Assembly (NCBI GenBank): GCA_018336015.1
Contig: JAGXQZ010000049.1
Location: 62,001-126,000 of the forward strand
Direction of reading: 5' to 3'
Source of the DNA: Algoriphagus sp.
Lineage (GTDB): Bacteria > Bacteroidota > Bacteroidia > Cytophagales > Cyclobacteriaceae
DNA: 64,000 bases
The notes under the pieces were generated by a model, which was not told the origin of the DNA, searched no databases, and saw nothing but the letters and a program-made list of their open reading frames with translations. Both the position numbers and the translations under genes were made by a program. This document shows positions 1 through 8,602 of this stretch, piece after piece (the first letter of the stretch is position 1; every line of letters begins with the position of its first letter).

Positions 1-616
1 GCATTTAGCAGTATCCGGAAATATCGGGAGTGGGAAAACCACTCTCACTGAGAAATTGGCCAAACACTATGGGTGGAAGGCAGAATTTGAAGCAGTGGAT
101 GATAATCCCTATTTGCCTGATTTCTATGAAGACATGAAGCGGTGGTCATTTCACCTTCAGGTCTACTTTCTCAATTCCCGTTTCAATCAAATCAAGAAAA
201 TTCAGGAAAGCACCATTCCAACCATCCAAGATCGGACGATCTATGAGGATGCATATATTTTTGCTGCTAACCTTTACAAAAGCAAATTGCTGACAGAGCG
301 AGATTATTGGAACTATAGAAGTCTATTTGATTCCATGATTTCTCATGTTAAGGCTCCGGATCTATTGATTTACCTCAAAGCCGATATTCCCAAACTGGTT
401 GGACAAATCGAAAAGCGTGGAAGGACCTATGAAACTGCCATGCGGATCGACTACCTAAAAAATCTCAACTCACACTACGAGGATTGGATCTCCAATTACA
501 AGGAAGGGAAGCTGCTGATCGTGGATGTCAATGAATTAGATTTTGTGGAGAGGCAAGCAGATTTTTCATTCATTGTGGAAAAAATAGAACGCGAAATGTT
601 TGGGCTTTTTGCCTGA
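1..616 (+). CDS. Deoxynucleoside kinase (start codon cut by window edge)
   Basis: Deoxynucleoside kinase of the dNK/dGK family, which phosphorylates deoxynucleosides in the cytoplasmic salvage pathway. The reading frame is open from base 2 and begins with H-L-A-V followed by the P-loop GNIGSGKTT. Base 1 is G, so only the first two bases of a presumed ATG are missing and the protein would be about 205 residues, the family's usual size. Further family features are the substrate-region segment DDNPYLPDFYEDMKRW and the DRTIYEDAYIF segment (family DRS/ERS-type motif). A strong hairpin terminator follows 8 bases after the stop. Family call is firm; substrate preference (dA/dG or dC) cannot be read here. 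Confidence 0.9.
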   Translation, partial: HLAVSGNIGSGKTTLTEKLAKHYGWKAEFEAVDDNPYLPDFYEDMKRWSFHLQVYFLNSRFNQIKKIQESTIPTIQDRTIYEDAYIFAANLYKSKLLTERDYWNYRSLFDSMISHVKAPDLLIYLKADIPKLVGQIEKRGRTYETAMRIDYLKNLNSHYEDWISNYKEGKLLIVDVNELDFVERQADFSFIVEKIEREMFGLFA

Positions 617-624
617 TAACCAAT

Positions 625-657
625 AAAAAAGGGATTTCGAAGGAAGTCCCTTTTTTT
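625..657. terminator. Bidirectional hairpin terminator
   Basis: An A-run, the arms GGGATTTC (631-638) and GAAGTCCC (643-650, one wobble pair) and then seven T residues form an intrinsic terminator for the kinase. The flanking A and T tracts let it also stop transcripts arriving from the minus-strand genes at 750-2012. Confidence 0.8.
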
Positions 658-708
658 ATATCATTAAAAACTTAGAGGCATTAAGGTTCAATATTGACTG
701 CCGAAAAG

Positions 709-743
709 TCCGAATTCCAAACTCCGAAATCTGAAATCCGAAA
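709..743. repeat. Degenerate 7-bp tandem array, five units
   Basis: Five adjacent heptamers in phase: TCCGAAT, TCCAAAC, TCCGAAA, TCTGAAA, TCCGAAA. The array sits in the 3' gap before the stop of the minus-strand gene at 750. It shares its 7-bp period, but not its sequence, with arrays near 19.5, 24.8-25.2 and 48.2-48.5 kb. Confidence 0.65.
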
Positions 744-749
744 TTTTCC

Positions 750-1394
750 TCACCCCAACTTCCTCATCAACCAATTGTATATCATAGTCCGCTGTTCCTC
801 CTTGGGGTTTATCAAAAGCTGATCGAGACGCTTGAGCGAACCCCCGGTCATGATGGTTTCGTAAGGATTCAGCCGAATGAGCTTATATCCATGGATACGG
901 GTTTGAAGATCGATTTGAGCAGCATTGTAGGCCATCAATTTCCAGCCACTCGGACCATTCCCTGAAAAATCTCCGGGATCTGAAGCTTTTCCGAATAAGG
1001 TGGAAGCCACCGGCGGACCCGACCAAATGCGTTGAGGCATTCCGGCTTTCAAGGCTTCTTTTTCGTAAGTACGACAAAGTCTCTTGTAACTTTCCGCAAA
1101 GGGGAAATTCAATTCTTCATAAAGTCCTGATTTTAAAGAACTCAAGCGATATCGGTGAAAATGAAGTTCATCGTCCCAAAGAATAAGATGCCGACCAAGT
1201 TTAAAGTCAAATTTTAGCTTTTCCAGTAAAGGAAGCGAACCATTTCCTCCCAATTCGTTGAGGATTTCCTTTAGCCATCCTTTGCCTTTTTCGTCTAGGT
1301 ATTTTGGCACCACTTCCAATTCGTTTTGCCAGTCGTAGTCAGCCCCACCCTCTTTGAGAATCAGGTCGAGCTGTCGGGTCATCAGGTGTTCCAT
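750..1394 (-). CDS. Conserved hypothetical protein (214 aa)
   Basis: No family recognised. A soluble 214-residue protein without signal peptide or membrane segment. The middle is rich in aromatic and basic residues (LHFHRYRL) and is followed by a Gly/Pro/Ser stretch (SDPGDFSGNGPSGW). It starts 4 bp after the stop of the DUF2452-type gene, so the two are almost surely co-transcribed, with a small membrane protein upstream of both. Function is unknown; co-occurrence with DUF2452 is the only contextual lead. Confidence 0.75.
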   Translation of the reverse strand: MEHLMTRQLDLILKEGGADYDWQNELEVVPKYLDEKGKGWLKEILNELGGNGSLPLLEKLKFDFKLGRHLILWDDELHFHRYRLSSLKSGLYEELNFPFAESYKRLCRTYEKEALKAGMPQRIWSGPPVASTLFGKASDPGDFSGNGPSGWKLMAYNAAQIDLQTRIHGYKLIRLNPYETIMTGGSLKRLDQLLINPKEEQRTMIYNWLMRKLG

Positions 1395-1398
1395 TTAC

Positions 1399-1857
1399 TC
1401 AGGTGTTTTCTCTCAGGATTTCCCAAGTGTGGTCTGCAAGTAATTTTACCTCAGCCACAAAATTTGCCCAATCCTTTTTGCGTCCCCATTCCTCCGGAGC
1501 AATCATACTCATGAAGTCGGTTCCGTCTGCCTTCTGGTACAAAAAATAACGGTGATTGATCAGCGGCTCGAAAGCAATTGATGCACCATAGATCCGCTCA
1601 GATACTTCTACTCTAGCTTGAATCTTCTTAGCCTGATCTGCCAAAAGCCTCATTTGCTCGTAGATTTGAGCCATCTGCATATCAGTCTGACTATGCATGG
1701 CTGCCACGGCCCTACCGGTAATTTTCCCTTGGTCCTCAGGCTTGATGATGGCGCTTCCCGAATGATGGGCATAAGGCAAAGTACCGGGATTTTCGGTAGT
1801 CTTTTCCTTCATTAATTCTAGGTCGAGCTTATCGACATCTATTTTCTTACCGATCAT
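1399..1857 (-). CDS. DUF2452 family protein
   Basis: A 152-residue soluble protein that I assign to DUF2452 from its overall look: an N-terminal NPGTLPYAHHSGSAIIKPEDQGKI segment, a central helical stretch (MQMAQIYEQMRLLADQAKKIQ) and a C-terminal HRYFLYQKADG...SMIAPEEWG region. The family has no known activity. The start codon overlaps the stop of the upstream small membrane gene by 4 bp (ATGA), so translation is probably coupled. Middle gene of a three-gene minus-strand operon (2012 to 750). Confidence 0.7.
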   Translation of the reverse strand: MIGKKIDVDKLDLELMKEKTTENPGTLPYAHHSGSAIIKPEDQGKITGRAVAAMHSQTDMQMAQIYEQMRLLADQAKKIQARVEVSERIYGASIAFEPLINHRYFLYQKADGTDFMSMIAPEEWGRKKDWANFVAEVKLLADHTWEILRENT

Positions 1858-2012
1858 TTTTTGGGAGATTCTACTTCGTTGGATATTCTTTCCTTCAGAT
1901 TGCCTTTTGAACCGGGAAATGTGGTTCTCCTTGAAATATCATAACTCACATAAAGGATGATCAGCATAAAGAGGACAAACAAGGCCAGAAAGATCTTTTT
2001 ATTCTTTTGCAT
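1854..2012 (-). CDS. Small single-pass membrane protein (52 aa)
   Basis: Starting at the ATG at 2012, the protein has a short basic N-terminus (MQKNKKIF), one strongly hydrophobic helix (LALFVLFMLIILYVSY) and a charged tail, so it should be an N-in/C-out inner-membrane protein. The frame extends to a TTG at 2036, but the ATG gives a cleaner membrane-protein start. It overlaps the DUF2452 gene by ATGA and heads the operon. No family recognised. Confidence 0.6.
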   Translation of the reverse strand: MQKNKKIFLALFVLFMLIILYVSYDISRRTTFPGSKGNLKERISNEVESPKK

Positions 2013-2174
2013 GAGTTTGAGCGATTCTGAAGGCAAAATTAAGCAATGAGTTTTTCAAGTGAATGGTTTCAAAACTCATCTATAGAAATAAAGCATTTTG
2101 AAAATTGTTTATAAATTTAGCTTATTCCTTTTTGGAATGGATTTTTAATACCTTATCCATACTTTAATCACACT

Positions 2175-2510
2175 ATGTATCAACTGATTAGCGAGAAAGC
2201 CATTTATCAGTATTTTGGGGATGACGACCATGATATGATTAGAGAGATGATTGAAATCATCTTGAATACCAACATCAAAGACTTAAAAGAACTCGAAACT
2301 TTTTACGGAGTATCGGATTTTGCTACGATCAAAAAACGCTGCCACAAAGCCAAACCTTCCATGAGTTATGTTGGCGCACTGAGAGTCAGAAAAACCCTGG
2401 AAGAAATTGAAGAGAAGCTTGAGAGCTCTCATTCCCTTAATTCACTATTACAAAATCAATTGGGAATTTTGGAAACTGAATTGAATGACTTTCTATCTAA
2501 ATTGAACTAA
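2175..2510 (+). CDS. Hpt (histidine phosphotransfer) domain protein
   Basis: A 111-residue stand-alone Hpt protein, a four-helix relay that passes phosphate between hybrid kinases and response regulators in the cytoplasm. The signature RCHKAKPSMSYVGA holds the phospho-accepting His at residue 57, followed by the usual Lys at 58 and a small-residue turn. The remainder is helical and ends in a Leu-rich coiled segment. No kinase or regulator lies next to it, so partners must be encoded elsewhere. It is divergent from the operon at 2012 and 33 bp upstream of the S9 peptidase gene. Confidence 0.75.
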   Translation: MYQLISEKAIYQYFGDDDHDMIREMIEIILNTNIKDLKELETFYGVSDFATIKKRCHKAKPSMSYVGALRVRKTLEEIEEKLESSHSLNSLLQNQLGILETELNDFLSKLN

Positions 2511-2543
2511 TTACCCATATCACCCTACAATCACCCTATTCAA

Positions 2544-4916
2544 ATGCTCCGGAAACTTCTATTTCTGCCTGGTTTACTGTGCTTTTTTGCAGTAGTCCAA
2601 GCACAATCTCCACTTACTGTGGACTACATCATGAGAGACCCAAAGTGGATGGGAACCTTTCCTTCGACCCACTCTTGGAGCGAAGACAGCAAGCAGATTT
2701 TTTTCAGGTATAATCTCGAAAATGACCCCGCCGACTCCCTATATAAAATTGATCTTACCAAACCTTCTCAGATTTCAAAAGTCCACTGGCCGGAAGAAAA
2801 GCTGCTCAGAAAAGAACTTTCCACTTTCAACTCAGACCAAAGCTTAAGACTGTACAAAGAAAAGAACACCATTTACCTGGAGGACAGAAAGAAAGGAAGC
2901 ACCTCTGCCTTAGTGGATTGGTTTGAATCTTTCACCAACCTTCAGTTTTTGGCTAATGAAAACCTGGTTTCCTTTATCTCGGGATCAAATGTTTTCCTGG
3001 TGGATCGGACTACAGGTAAAGTCACCAAACTCACTTCCATCGTCAATGGTCCAAAACCGGCTGCAACTGCTGCTTCACTATCCTCCAAAGTTTCTTTTCT
3101 CGAAGCCGAAAACCTCTCGCTGCTTCAAGTAGTCAATGAGCGAAAATTAGCGCAACAGCAAACTCGGGCCTATCGGGAAGCTATCCGGCCCAAGAATCAG
3201 GAATTTGTTTTCTACACCGAAGGTAAAAACCTGTCCAACATGCAGGTGAGCCCGGATGCACGATTTTTGACTTTTTCTGTATTCAGTCCTGCATCCAATA
3301 AAAACACCAAAGTGCCCGATTATACCGCTGCTTCTGGATACACGGAAGATATAAATACACGTCCCAAAGTCGGAACACAGCCCAACAAAGTTGAAATCGG
3401 AATCTATGACTTGGAGCGGGATACAGTTTATTATGTCAAAACGGCCAATCTTCCAGGCATCAAGGATTTACCTGATTATGTCAAAGATTACCCTGAAAAG
3501 ACTTGGGAAGAAAAAGTTCGGGATTTGACTCTTTCTGCTCCTTACTTTTCTCCTGATGGCAAACGGGCGATTATTCAAGCCCGAGCTTTTGACAACAAAG
3601 ATCGCTGGATTGCCGAAGTCAATTTAATGACCGGTGAATTGAAAAACCTAGATAGACAGCGAGATGAAGCCTGGGTGGGTGGACCCGGGATAGGTGGCGC
3701 GTTTGGAGGAGGTACTCTAGGCTGGCTTCCTGATTCCAAGCACATCTATTTCCAATCTGAGGAGACTGGATATTCGCATTTATACCTCTTGGACGTGACT
3801 ACAGGTCAAAAGAAAGCGCTTACAGCTGGAAAATTTGAAGTCTTCGATCCATTTATTTCCAAAGACAAAAAATCATGGTACCTCACCACCTCTGAAGTCG
3901 ATCCGGGTGAGCGGCATTTTTACCGAATGCCGATCATGGGCGGTAAAATGGAAAAACTTACGTCCATGACAGGCGAAAATGCAGTGGTGCTTTCTCCTGA
4001 TGAAAAGAAGATGGCCATCCTCCATTCCTACTCCAATGTGCCTACCGAACTCTATGTTCAAGAAAATAAGGTTGGAGCTATTCCTCAAAAATTGACTTCC
4101 GGCCAAACAGAGGAGTTCAAAGCCTATGCTTGGAAAGATCCGCAAATTGTCAGATTTGCTGCTCAAGATGGAGCGCAGGTTCCGGCACGTCTATACCTTC
4201 CTGAGCCAAGCAAGAAAAATGGAGCTGCTGTGATTTTTGTCCACGGTGCAGGTTACCTCCAAAACGCGCACAAATGGTGGAGTACTTATTTCAGAGAATA
4301 CATGTTTCATAACCTATTGACTGATCTGGGTTACACCGTATTGGATATTGACTACCGGGCTTCAGCGGGTTATGGTCGGGATTGGCGTACCGGCATCTAC
4401 CGGCACATGGGAGGTAAAGACCTTTCAGACCAAGTCGATGGCGCCAAATACCTCATCGCTCAGCACGGAGTTGACGCTGGAAAAATCGGGATTTATGGGG
4501 GTAGCTACGGAGGATTTATCACGCTGATGGCGCTATTTAATCATGGAGACCTGTTCAAATCCGGGGCAGCACTTCGCTCGGTGACGGATTGGGCGCATTA
4601 CAATCATGGCTACACTGCCAACATTTTGAATACCCCTGAGGAAGATCCCATCGCTTACCGTCGCTCTTCTCCGATCTATTTTGCCGAAGGACTAAAAGGA
4701 AACCTCCTGATTGCTCATGGCATGCTGGATGTGAATGTGCATTTTCAAGATGTGGTCAGACTGGCCCAGCGACTGATCGAACTCAAAAAAGACAATTGGG
4801 AAATGGCCGTTTATCCCGTGGAAGACCATGGGTTTGTGGAGCCAAGTTCCTGGGCAGATGAGTACAAGCGTATCTTGAAATTGTTTAACACCACCCTTTT
4901 GAAAGAGAAGAAATGA
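2544..4916 (+). CDS. Secreted S9 family prolyl peptidase (DPP4-like)
   Basis: A serine peptidase of family S9 (prolyl oligopeptidase/dipeptidyl peptidase IV type) that cleaves short peptides, probably in the periplasm. A signal peptide of about 20 residues (ending AVVQAQS) precedes a beta-propeller (about 30-540) with repeated YFSPDGKRA/YFQSEETG-type blades. The C-terminal alpha/beta hydrolase domain carries the triad: Ser654 in GGSYGG, Asp729 in GMLDVNVHFQD and His762 in EDHGF. The 790-residue length fits the family. Its stop overlaps the start of the gamma-glutamyltransferase gene by ATGA, which suggests coupled production of two peptide-degrading enzymes. Confidence 0.92.
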   Translation: MLRKLLFLPGLLCFFAVVQAQSPLTVDYIMRDPKWMGTFPSTHSWSEDSKQIFFRYNLENDPADSLYKIDLTKPSQISKVHWPEEKLLRKELSTFNSDQSLRLYKEKNTIYLEDRKKGSTSALVDWFESFTNLQFLANENLVSFISGSNVFLVDRTTGKVTKLTSIVNGPKPAATAASLSSKVSFLEAENLSLLQVVNERKLAQQQTRAYREAIRPKNQEFVFYTEGKNLSNMQVSPDARFLTFSVFSPASNKNTKVPDYTAASGYTEDINTRPKVGTQPNKVEIGIYDLERDTVYYVKTANLPGIKDLPDYVKDYPEKTWEEKVRDLTLSAPYFSPDGKRAIIQARAFDNKDRWIAEVNLMTGELKNLDRQRDEAWVGGPGIGGAFGGGTLGWLPDSKHIYFQSEETGYSHLYLLDVTTGQKKALTAGKFEVFDPFISKDKKSWYLTTSEVDPGERHFYRMPIMGGKMEKLTSMTGENAVVLSPDEKKMAILHSYSNVPTELYVQENKVGAIPQKLTSGQTEEFKAYAWKDPQIVRFAAQDGAQVPARLYLPEPSKKNGAAVIFVHGAGYLQNAHKWWSTYFREYMFHNLLTDLGYTVLDIDYRASAGYGRDWRTGIYRHMGGKDLSDQVDGAKYLIAQHGVDAGKIGIYGGSYGGFITLMALFNHGDLFKSGAALRSVTDWAHYNHGYTANILNTPEEDPIAYRRSSPIYFAEGLKGNLLIAHGMLDVNVHFQDVVRLAQRLIELKKDNWEMAVYPVEDHGFVEPSSWADEYKRILKLFNTTLLKEKK

Positions 4917-6616
4917 ACAAATCAGGAATAGTATCCCTTGCCCTCGCCCTTTCCGTTCTGGTTTTTTCCTGCGGAAAGCAAGAAACAACACCTTCAGCCA
5001 AAGTCGGCCTTATCGCTGAAAAAGCCATGGTGGTTTCAGCTAGAGAAGAAGCCTCACAAATAGGTTTGGAAATTCTGAAAAAAGGAGGAAATGCCTTTGA
5101 TGCAATGATGGCTACCGAAATGGCTTTGGCCGTGGCTTTTCCTTTTGCTGGAAACTTAGGAGGCGGAGGTTTTATGGTATATCGTATGGCTGATGGAAGC
5201 GTTGGTTCGATAGATTACCGGGAAAAAGCTCCTCAGGCAGCCTCCAAAGACATGTATTTGGATGAAAATGGGGATGTCATTCCAGACCTGAGTACCAAAG
5301 GAGCTTTGGCTTCGGGAGTGCCGGGGACGATTGCCGGTATTTTTGAAGCACAAGCCAAATTCGGAAAGCTGAAACCTGCCGAAATCCTTCAGCCCGTGAT
5401 TGATCTCGCCCGAAATGGTTTTGTGGTGACCAAAGCACAAGCCGAGCGGCTTCAGCGAAATCGGGAAGTATTTGTGGAAGTAAATGGGCCTGAGACCTTT
5501 TTTGCGAAGGAAATCAAAGAAGGCGACACCCTCAAAATCCCCATCTTGGCAGCTACACTGGAGCGAATTGCCAAAAACGGAAGAGATGAGTTCTATAAAG
5601 GCGAAACAGCTAAAATCCTCGCTCGACACATGCAGGAAAAGGGCGGCATCATTACGGAAGCAGATTTAGCCGCTTACGATGCCGCTTGGAGAGATCCAAT
5701 CGTATTTCCATACCGAGATCTGAAAATCATCTCCATGGCCCCTCCCAGTTCAGGAGGTATCACTTTGGCTCAGATCTTATCCATGTTGGAGCAGCATGAT
5801 TTGAAAAAACTCGGCCACCATTCGCCGGAATACATCCAACTTTTGGTGGAAGCTGAGCGAAGAGCCTATGCAGACAGAAACTTCTATTTGGGCGATCCTG
5901 ACTTCGTAAAAATACCTGTAGATCAATTGCTTGATAAAGAATATTTAAAGTCAAGAATGAGCAATTTCTCTTTTGAAAAAGCCACTAAATCTGAGGAGAT
6001 TTCAGAGGGAAAGATTGCTTTTGCTGAGAGCATGGAGACCACTCACTATTCGATTGTAGATGCGGAAGGCAATGCCATTTCAGTGACTACCACACTGAAT
6101 GGTGCCTATGGATCGAAAGTGTACATCGATGAATTGGGCTTTTTCATGAATAATGAAATGGATGATTTCAGCTCCAAGCCCGGGATTCCCAATATGTTTG
6201 GTCTGATCGGCGCTGAGGCGAATAGCATTGCCCCTGGCAAACGAATGCTCAGTTCCATGACCCCCACTATTGTCGAAAAAGGAGGCAAACTCTGGATGGT
6301 GGTCGGCACTCCGGGTGGTTCTACCATCATCACTTCCGTACTACAAACGATCCTGAACGTCGCTGAATTTGACATGGGAATGCAGCAGGCTGTAGAAGCA
6401 CCGAGATTTCACCATCAGTGGCTTCCTGACTTGGTCAATTTTGAGCCGGATTCTTTTGACTCCACGCTCATTGCCACTTTGAAATCAAGGGGCTATCTGA
6501 TCAATGAAAAAAACAGCCCGATTATTGGCAAAGTAGATGCGATTTTGGTTTTGCCGGATGGCAAGCTGGAAGGCGGAGCTGATCCTCGAGGGGACGATAA
6601 GGCGGTAGGTTTTTAA
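4913..6616 (+). CDS. ggt: Gamma-glutamyltransferase, lipoprotein
   Basis: An N-terminal nucleophile enzyme that cleaves or transfers the gamma-glutamyl group of glutathione and gamma-glutamyl peptides. The N-terminus is a lipoprotein signal with lipobox VFSC (Cys20), so the enzyme is likely membrane-anchored on the periplasmic side. The self-cleavage site is at METTHYSIVD, with Thr376 the predicted nucleophile of the small subunit. Other family blocks are GGNAFDAMMATE, GNLGGGGFMVYR, the oxyanion/Gly region PPSSGGI, MLSSMTPTI and GTPGGSTIITSV. Length 567 is normal. It is translationally coupled to the S9 peptidase upstream. Confidence 0.93.
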   Translation: MNKSGIVSLALALSVLVFSCGKQETTPSAKVGLIAEKAMVVSAREEASQIGLEILKKGGNAFDAMMATEMALAVAFPFAGNLGGGGFMVYRMADGSVGSIDYREKAPQAASKDMYLDENGDVIPDLSTKGALASGVPGTIAGIFEAQAKFGKLKPAEILQPVIDLARNGFVVTKAQAERLQRNREVFVEVNGPETFFAKEIKEGDTLKIPILAATLERIAKNGRDEFYKGETAKILARHMQEKGGIITEADLAAYDAAWRDPIVFPYRDLKIISMAPPSSGGITLAQILSMLEQHDLKKLGHHSPEYIQLLVEAERRAYADRNFYLGDPDFVKIPVDQLLDKEYLKSRMSNFSFEKATKSEEISEGKIAFAESMETTHYSIVDAEGNAISVTTTLNGAYGSKVYIDELGFFMNNEMDDFSSKPGIPNMFGLIGAEANSIAPGKRMLSSMTPTIVEKGGKLWMVVGTPGGSTIITSVLQTILNVAEFDMGMQQAVEAPRFHHQWLPDLVNFEPDSFDSTLIATLKSRGYLINEKNSPIIGKVDAILVLPDGKLEGGADPRGDDKAVGF

Positions 6617-6627
6617 AATAAGTTATA

Positions 6628-6753
6628 AAAGGGGTTGTCTTTCAAGTAAGTGCTGTCAATAAGAGGGAAGCGGAATTATAGTCCAGAACGCTATAAATGG
6701 ACTTCGACTAAACTCAGGCATTCTATACTTCACATGATGAGACAGCCTCTTTC
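6628..6753. repeat. Imperfect terminal inverted repeat, about 125 bp
   Basis: The left end AAAGGGGTTGTCT (6628-6640) mirrors the right end GAGACAGCCTCTTT (6740-6753, read in reverse complement), with extra weak matches just inside. It fills most of the gap between ggt and the response regulator and carries no open frame. It could be a mini-element or IS remnant with GAGGCTGTCTC-like ends, or a long imperfect hairpin acting as a terminator between convergent genes. Confidence 0.35.
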
Positions 6754-6770
6754 TTTATTTTGAATCCCAT

Positions 6771-7499
6771 TTACACCCCCGTAATCTCCCTAAATTTGGC
6801 ACTTTGCCGCTGACTCAGATCGATTTTATGTCCTGATTTTAAAATGATTAAAAGAGTGCTGTTAAAGTAGGGTTCGATCTGCTCGACAAAGTCCAGATTG
6901 AACATGTATTGACGGTTGGCTCTGAAAAATAGATCTTCAGGAAGCTTTTGCTCCAAATAGGTTAGGGATTTATGCAGAAGCGGCTTATGCTTTTCATAGT
7001 ACACTCGCACATAGTTGCCCTCGCTTTCCAAGAGGTATATCTTCGAGATTTGGACGAAGTGGCATTTTTCCCCATCCTTGATAAAAATCTTCTTCTCGGC
7101 ACTCAAGCGTCCATCTTCCGTGGATGAGTTTTGAGTGGCCTGTTGCTTTGCCCTAAACCTCTGAATGGCTTCTGCCAATCGCTGGGGATTGACGGGTTTC
7201 AGAATGTAATCCAAGGCATTGACCTCAAATGCTTTGATCGCAAACTGATCATAGGCAGTCACGAAAATGACTTCTTTGACCTCTTCCAGACTTTCCAAAA
7301 ACCCAAATCCATCTTTTCCGGGCATATTGATATCCAGGAATATCAAGTCAGGCTTCAATTCATTGCACTCCTGAATGGCCTGATCTACCCGATCACTCGC
7401 CCCAATGATCTCCAAATCCTCGAAAGGCGCCAATAAAACCTTGAGCTCTTCCAATGCCAAAAGTTCATCATCGACCAAATACACACGTTTCTTTGTCAT
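6771..7499 (-). CDS. LytTR-type response regulator
   Basis: A two-component response regulator. Residues 1-120 form a receiver domain with acidic pocket DDE near residue 10 and phospho-acceptor Asp56 in FLDINMPG, then VTAYDQFAIKAFEVNALDYILKPV. Residues about 137-242 form a LytTR DNA-binding domain (FIKDGEKCHFV, YLLESEGNYVRVYY, FFRANRQYMFNLDFVEQIEPY). Its start overlaps the stop of the histidine kinase gene by 4 bp (ATGA), making the two a cognate pair. Target genes cannot be read from the window. Confidence 0.93.
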   Translation of the reverse strand: MTKKRVYLVDDELLALEELKVLLAPFEDLEIIGASDRVDQAIQECNELKPDLIFLDINMPGKDGFGFLESLEEVKEVIFVTAYDQFAIKAFEVNALDYILKPVNPQRLAEAIQRFRAKQQATQNSSTEDGRLSAEKKIFIKDGEKCHFVQISKIYLLESEGNYVRVYYEKHKPLLHKSLTYLEQKLPEDLFFRANRQYMFNLDFVEQIEPYFNSTLLIILKSGHKIDLSQRQSAKFREITGV

Positions 7500-8602
7500 G
7501 AGATAGGATAGATTAAAGTGGATTTTACCAGTTGATTCCCAAAATTATCGAGGTGGAAAGAAGCATTCTCCGGAAATAGATTTTCCAGTCTCTTCTGAAG
7601 ATTGGTCAGTCCGATACCCATTGAAAAGTTTTCTGCCAATTGGCCTGAGTTGACCACTTCGACGCAGATTCGGGCTCCTTTTATTTTACTTTCAATCTTG
7701 ATGATTCCGCCATCAGGCAGTTTTGTAATTCCATGTTTGATGGCATTTTCAGCCAAAGTCAGTACCATAGCGGGAGGAATCCTTTGATCGAGGGTCTCCT
7801 CTTGTAGTACAATTTCTACTTCTAGCCGCTTTCCAAATCGGATTTGCTCCAATTCCAAGTATTTCACTACCTCATTGATCTCTTCATTGATACTGATCAA
7901 GGGCGCTTTTTCATAATTCAGCGAAAATCTCAGCAATTCGGAGAGTTTGATGATCGCATCCCTTGACTTTTCCTGATCGATCAAAACCAGAGCTTTGATG
8001 CTGTTGAGGGCATTAAACAAAAAATGAGGATTAAGTTGAATTTTCAACAGCTCTAATTCCGCTGATTTGGCTACGTTTTCCAACATCAACTTTTGCTCGG
8101 TAATTTCTGCATTGCGCTTTAGAATATGATACAGGTAATAGATAATGATCCATACCAAAACATACCTACCCAAATTCATAACCTGACCCAAAAATGATAT
8201 TAAAGTCGACTGAGATAGTAAAGTACTCGGGTCAATAAATGCATAAGGAAGGTAAAGCATAAAAGACATTAAAAAAGCGATCATCAAGGTGTCAAAAAAT
8301 GCCTTACTCCAAATTCTAGAGAGACTTTTTTCAAAAACATGAGACCTGATAAAAACTGACTTGTAGGCATGCGAAACAAACAATCCTACCAATGAGTAAA
8401 AGGTAAATTGCTGAAAGAAAGCCCACTCAAATTGGCCATGAATAAAAAAGGTGTAATTGACTGTTTCGATAAATATGATCGAACTCCAACCAAGTATCTG
8501 CAAAAGCCAATACACCTTGGTTTTTCCTAATGGCCATTTTTTCCCCATAAGTCCAGCGAGTATCCTTGGATTATTTGACAGGTTCGACTTGATATCCCGC
8601 AT
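7496..8602 (-). CDS. LytS-like sensor histidine kinase (His_kinase family)
   Basis: Membrane sensor kinase of the LytS/YehU class. Four hydrophobic segments occupy residues about 30-160, followed by a short coiled coil and the His_kinase motif IQLNPHFLFNALNSIKAL with phospho-His193. The ATPase part has an N-box (TLAENAIKHGI) and a G-box (GIGLTNLQKRLENLFP). The chosen ATG overlaps the end of the TraB gene by 32 bp; an internal ATG at 8548 would give a 350-residue form. It pairs with the LytTR regulator downstream. Confidence 0.9.
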   Translation of the reverse strand: MRDIKSNLSNNPRILAGLMGKKWPLGKTKVYWLLQILGWSSIIFIETVNYTFFIHGQFEWAFFQQFTFYSLVGLFVSHAYKSVFIRSHVFEKSLSRIWSKAFFDTLMIAFLMSFMLYLPYAFIDPSTLLSQSTLISFLGQVMNLGRYVLVWIIIYYLYHILKRNAEITEQKLMLENVAKSAELELLKIQLNPHFLFNALNSIKALVLIDQEKSRDAIIKLSELLRFSLNYEKAPLISINEEINEVVKYLELEQIRFGKRLEVEIVLQEETLDQRIPPAMVLTLAENAIKHGITKLPDGGIIKIESKIKGARICVEVVNSGQLAENFSMGIGLTNLQKRLENLFPENASFHLDNFGNQLVKSTLIYPIS

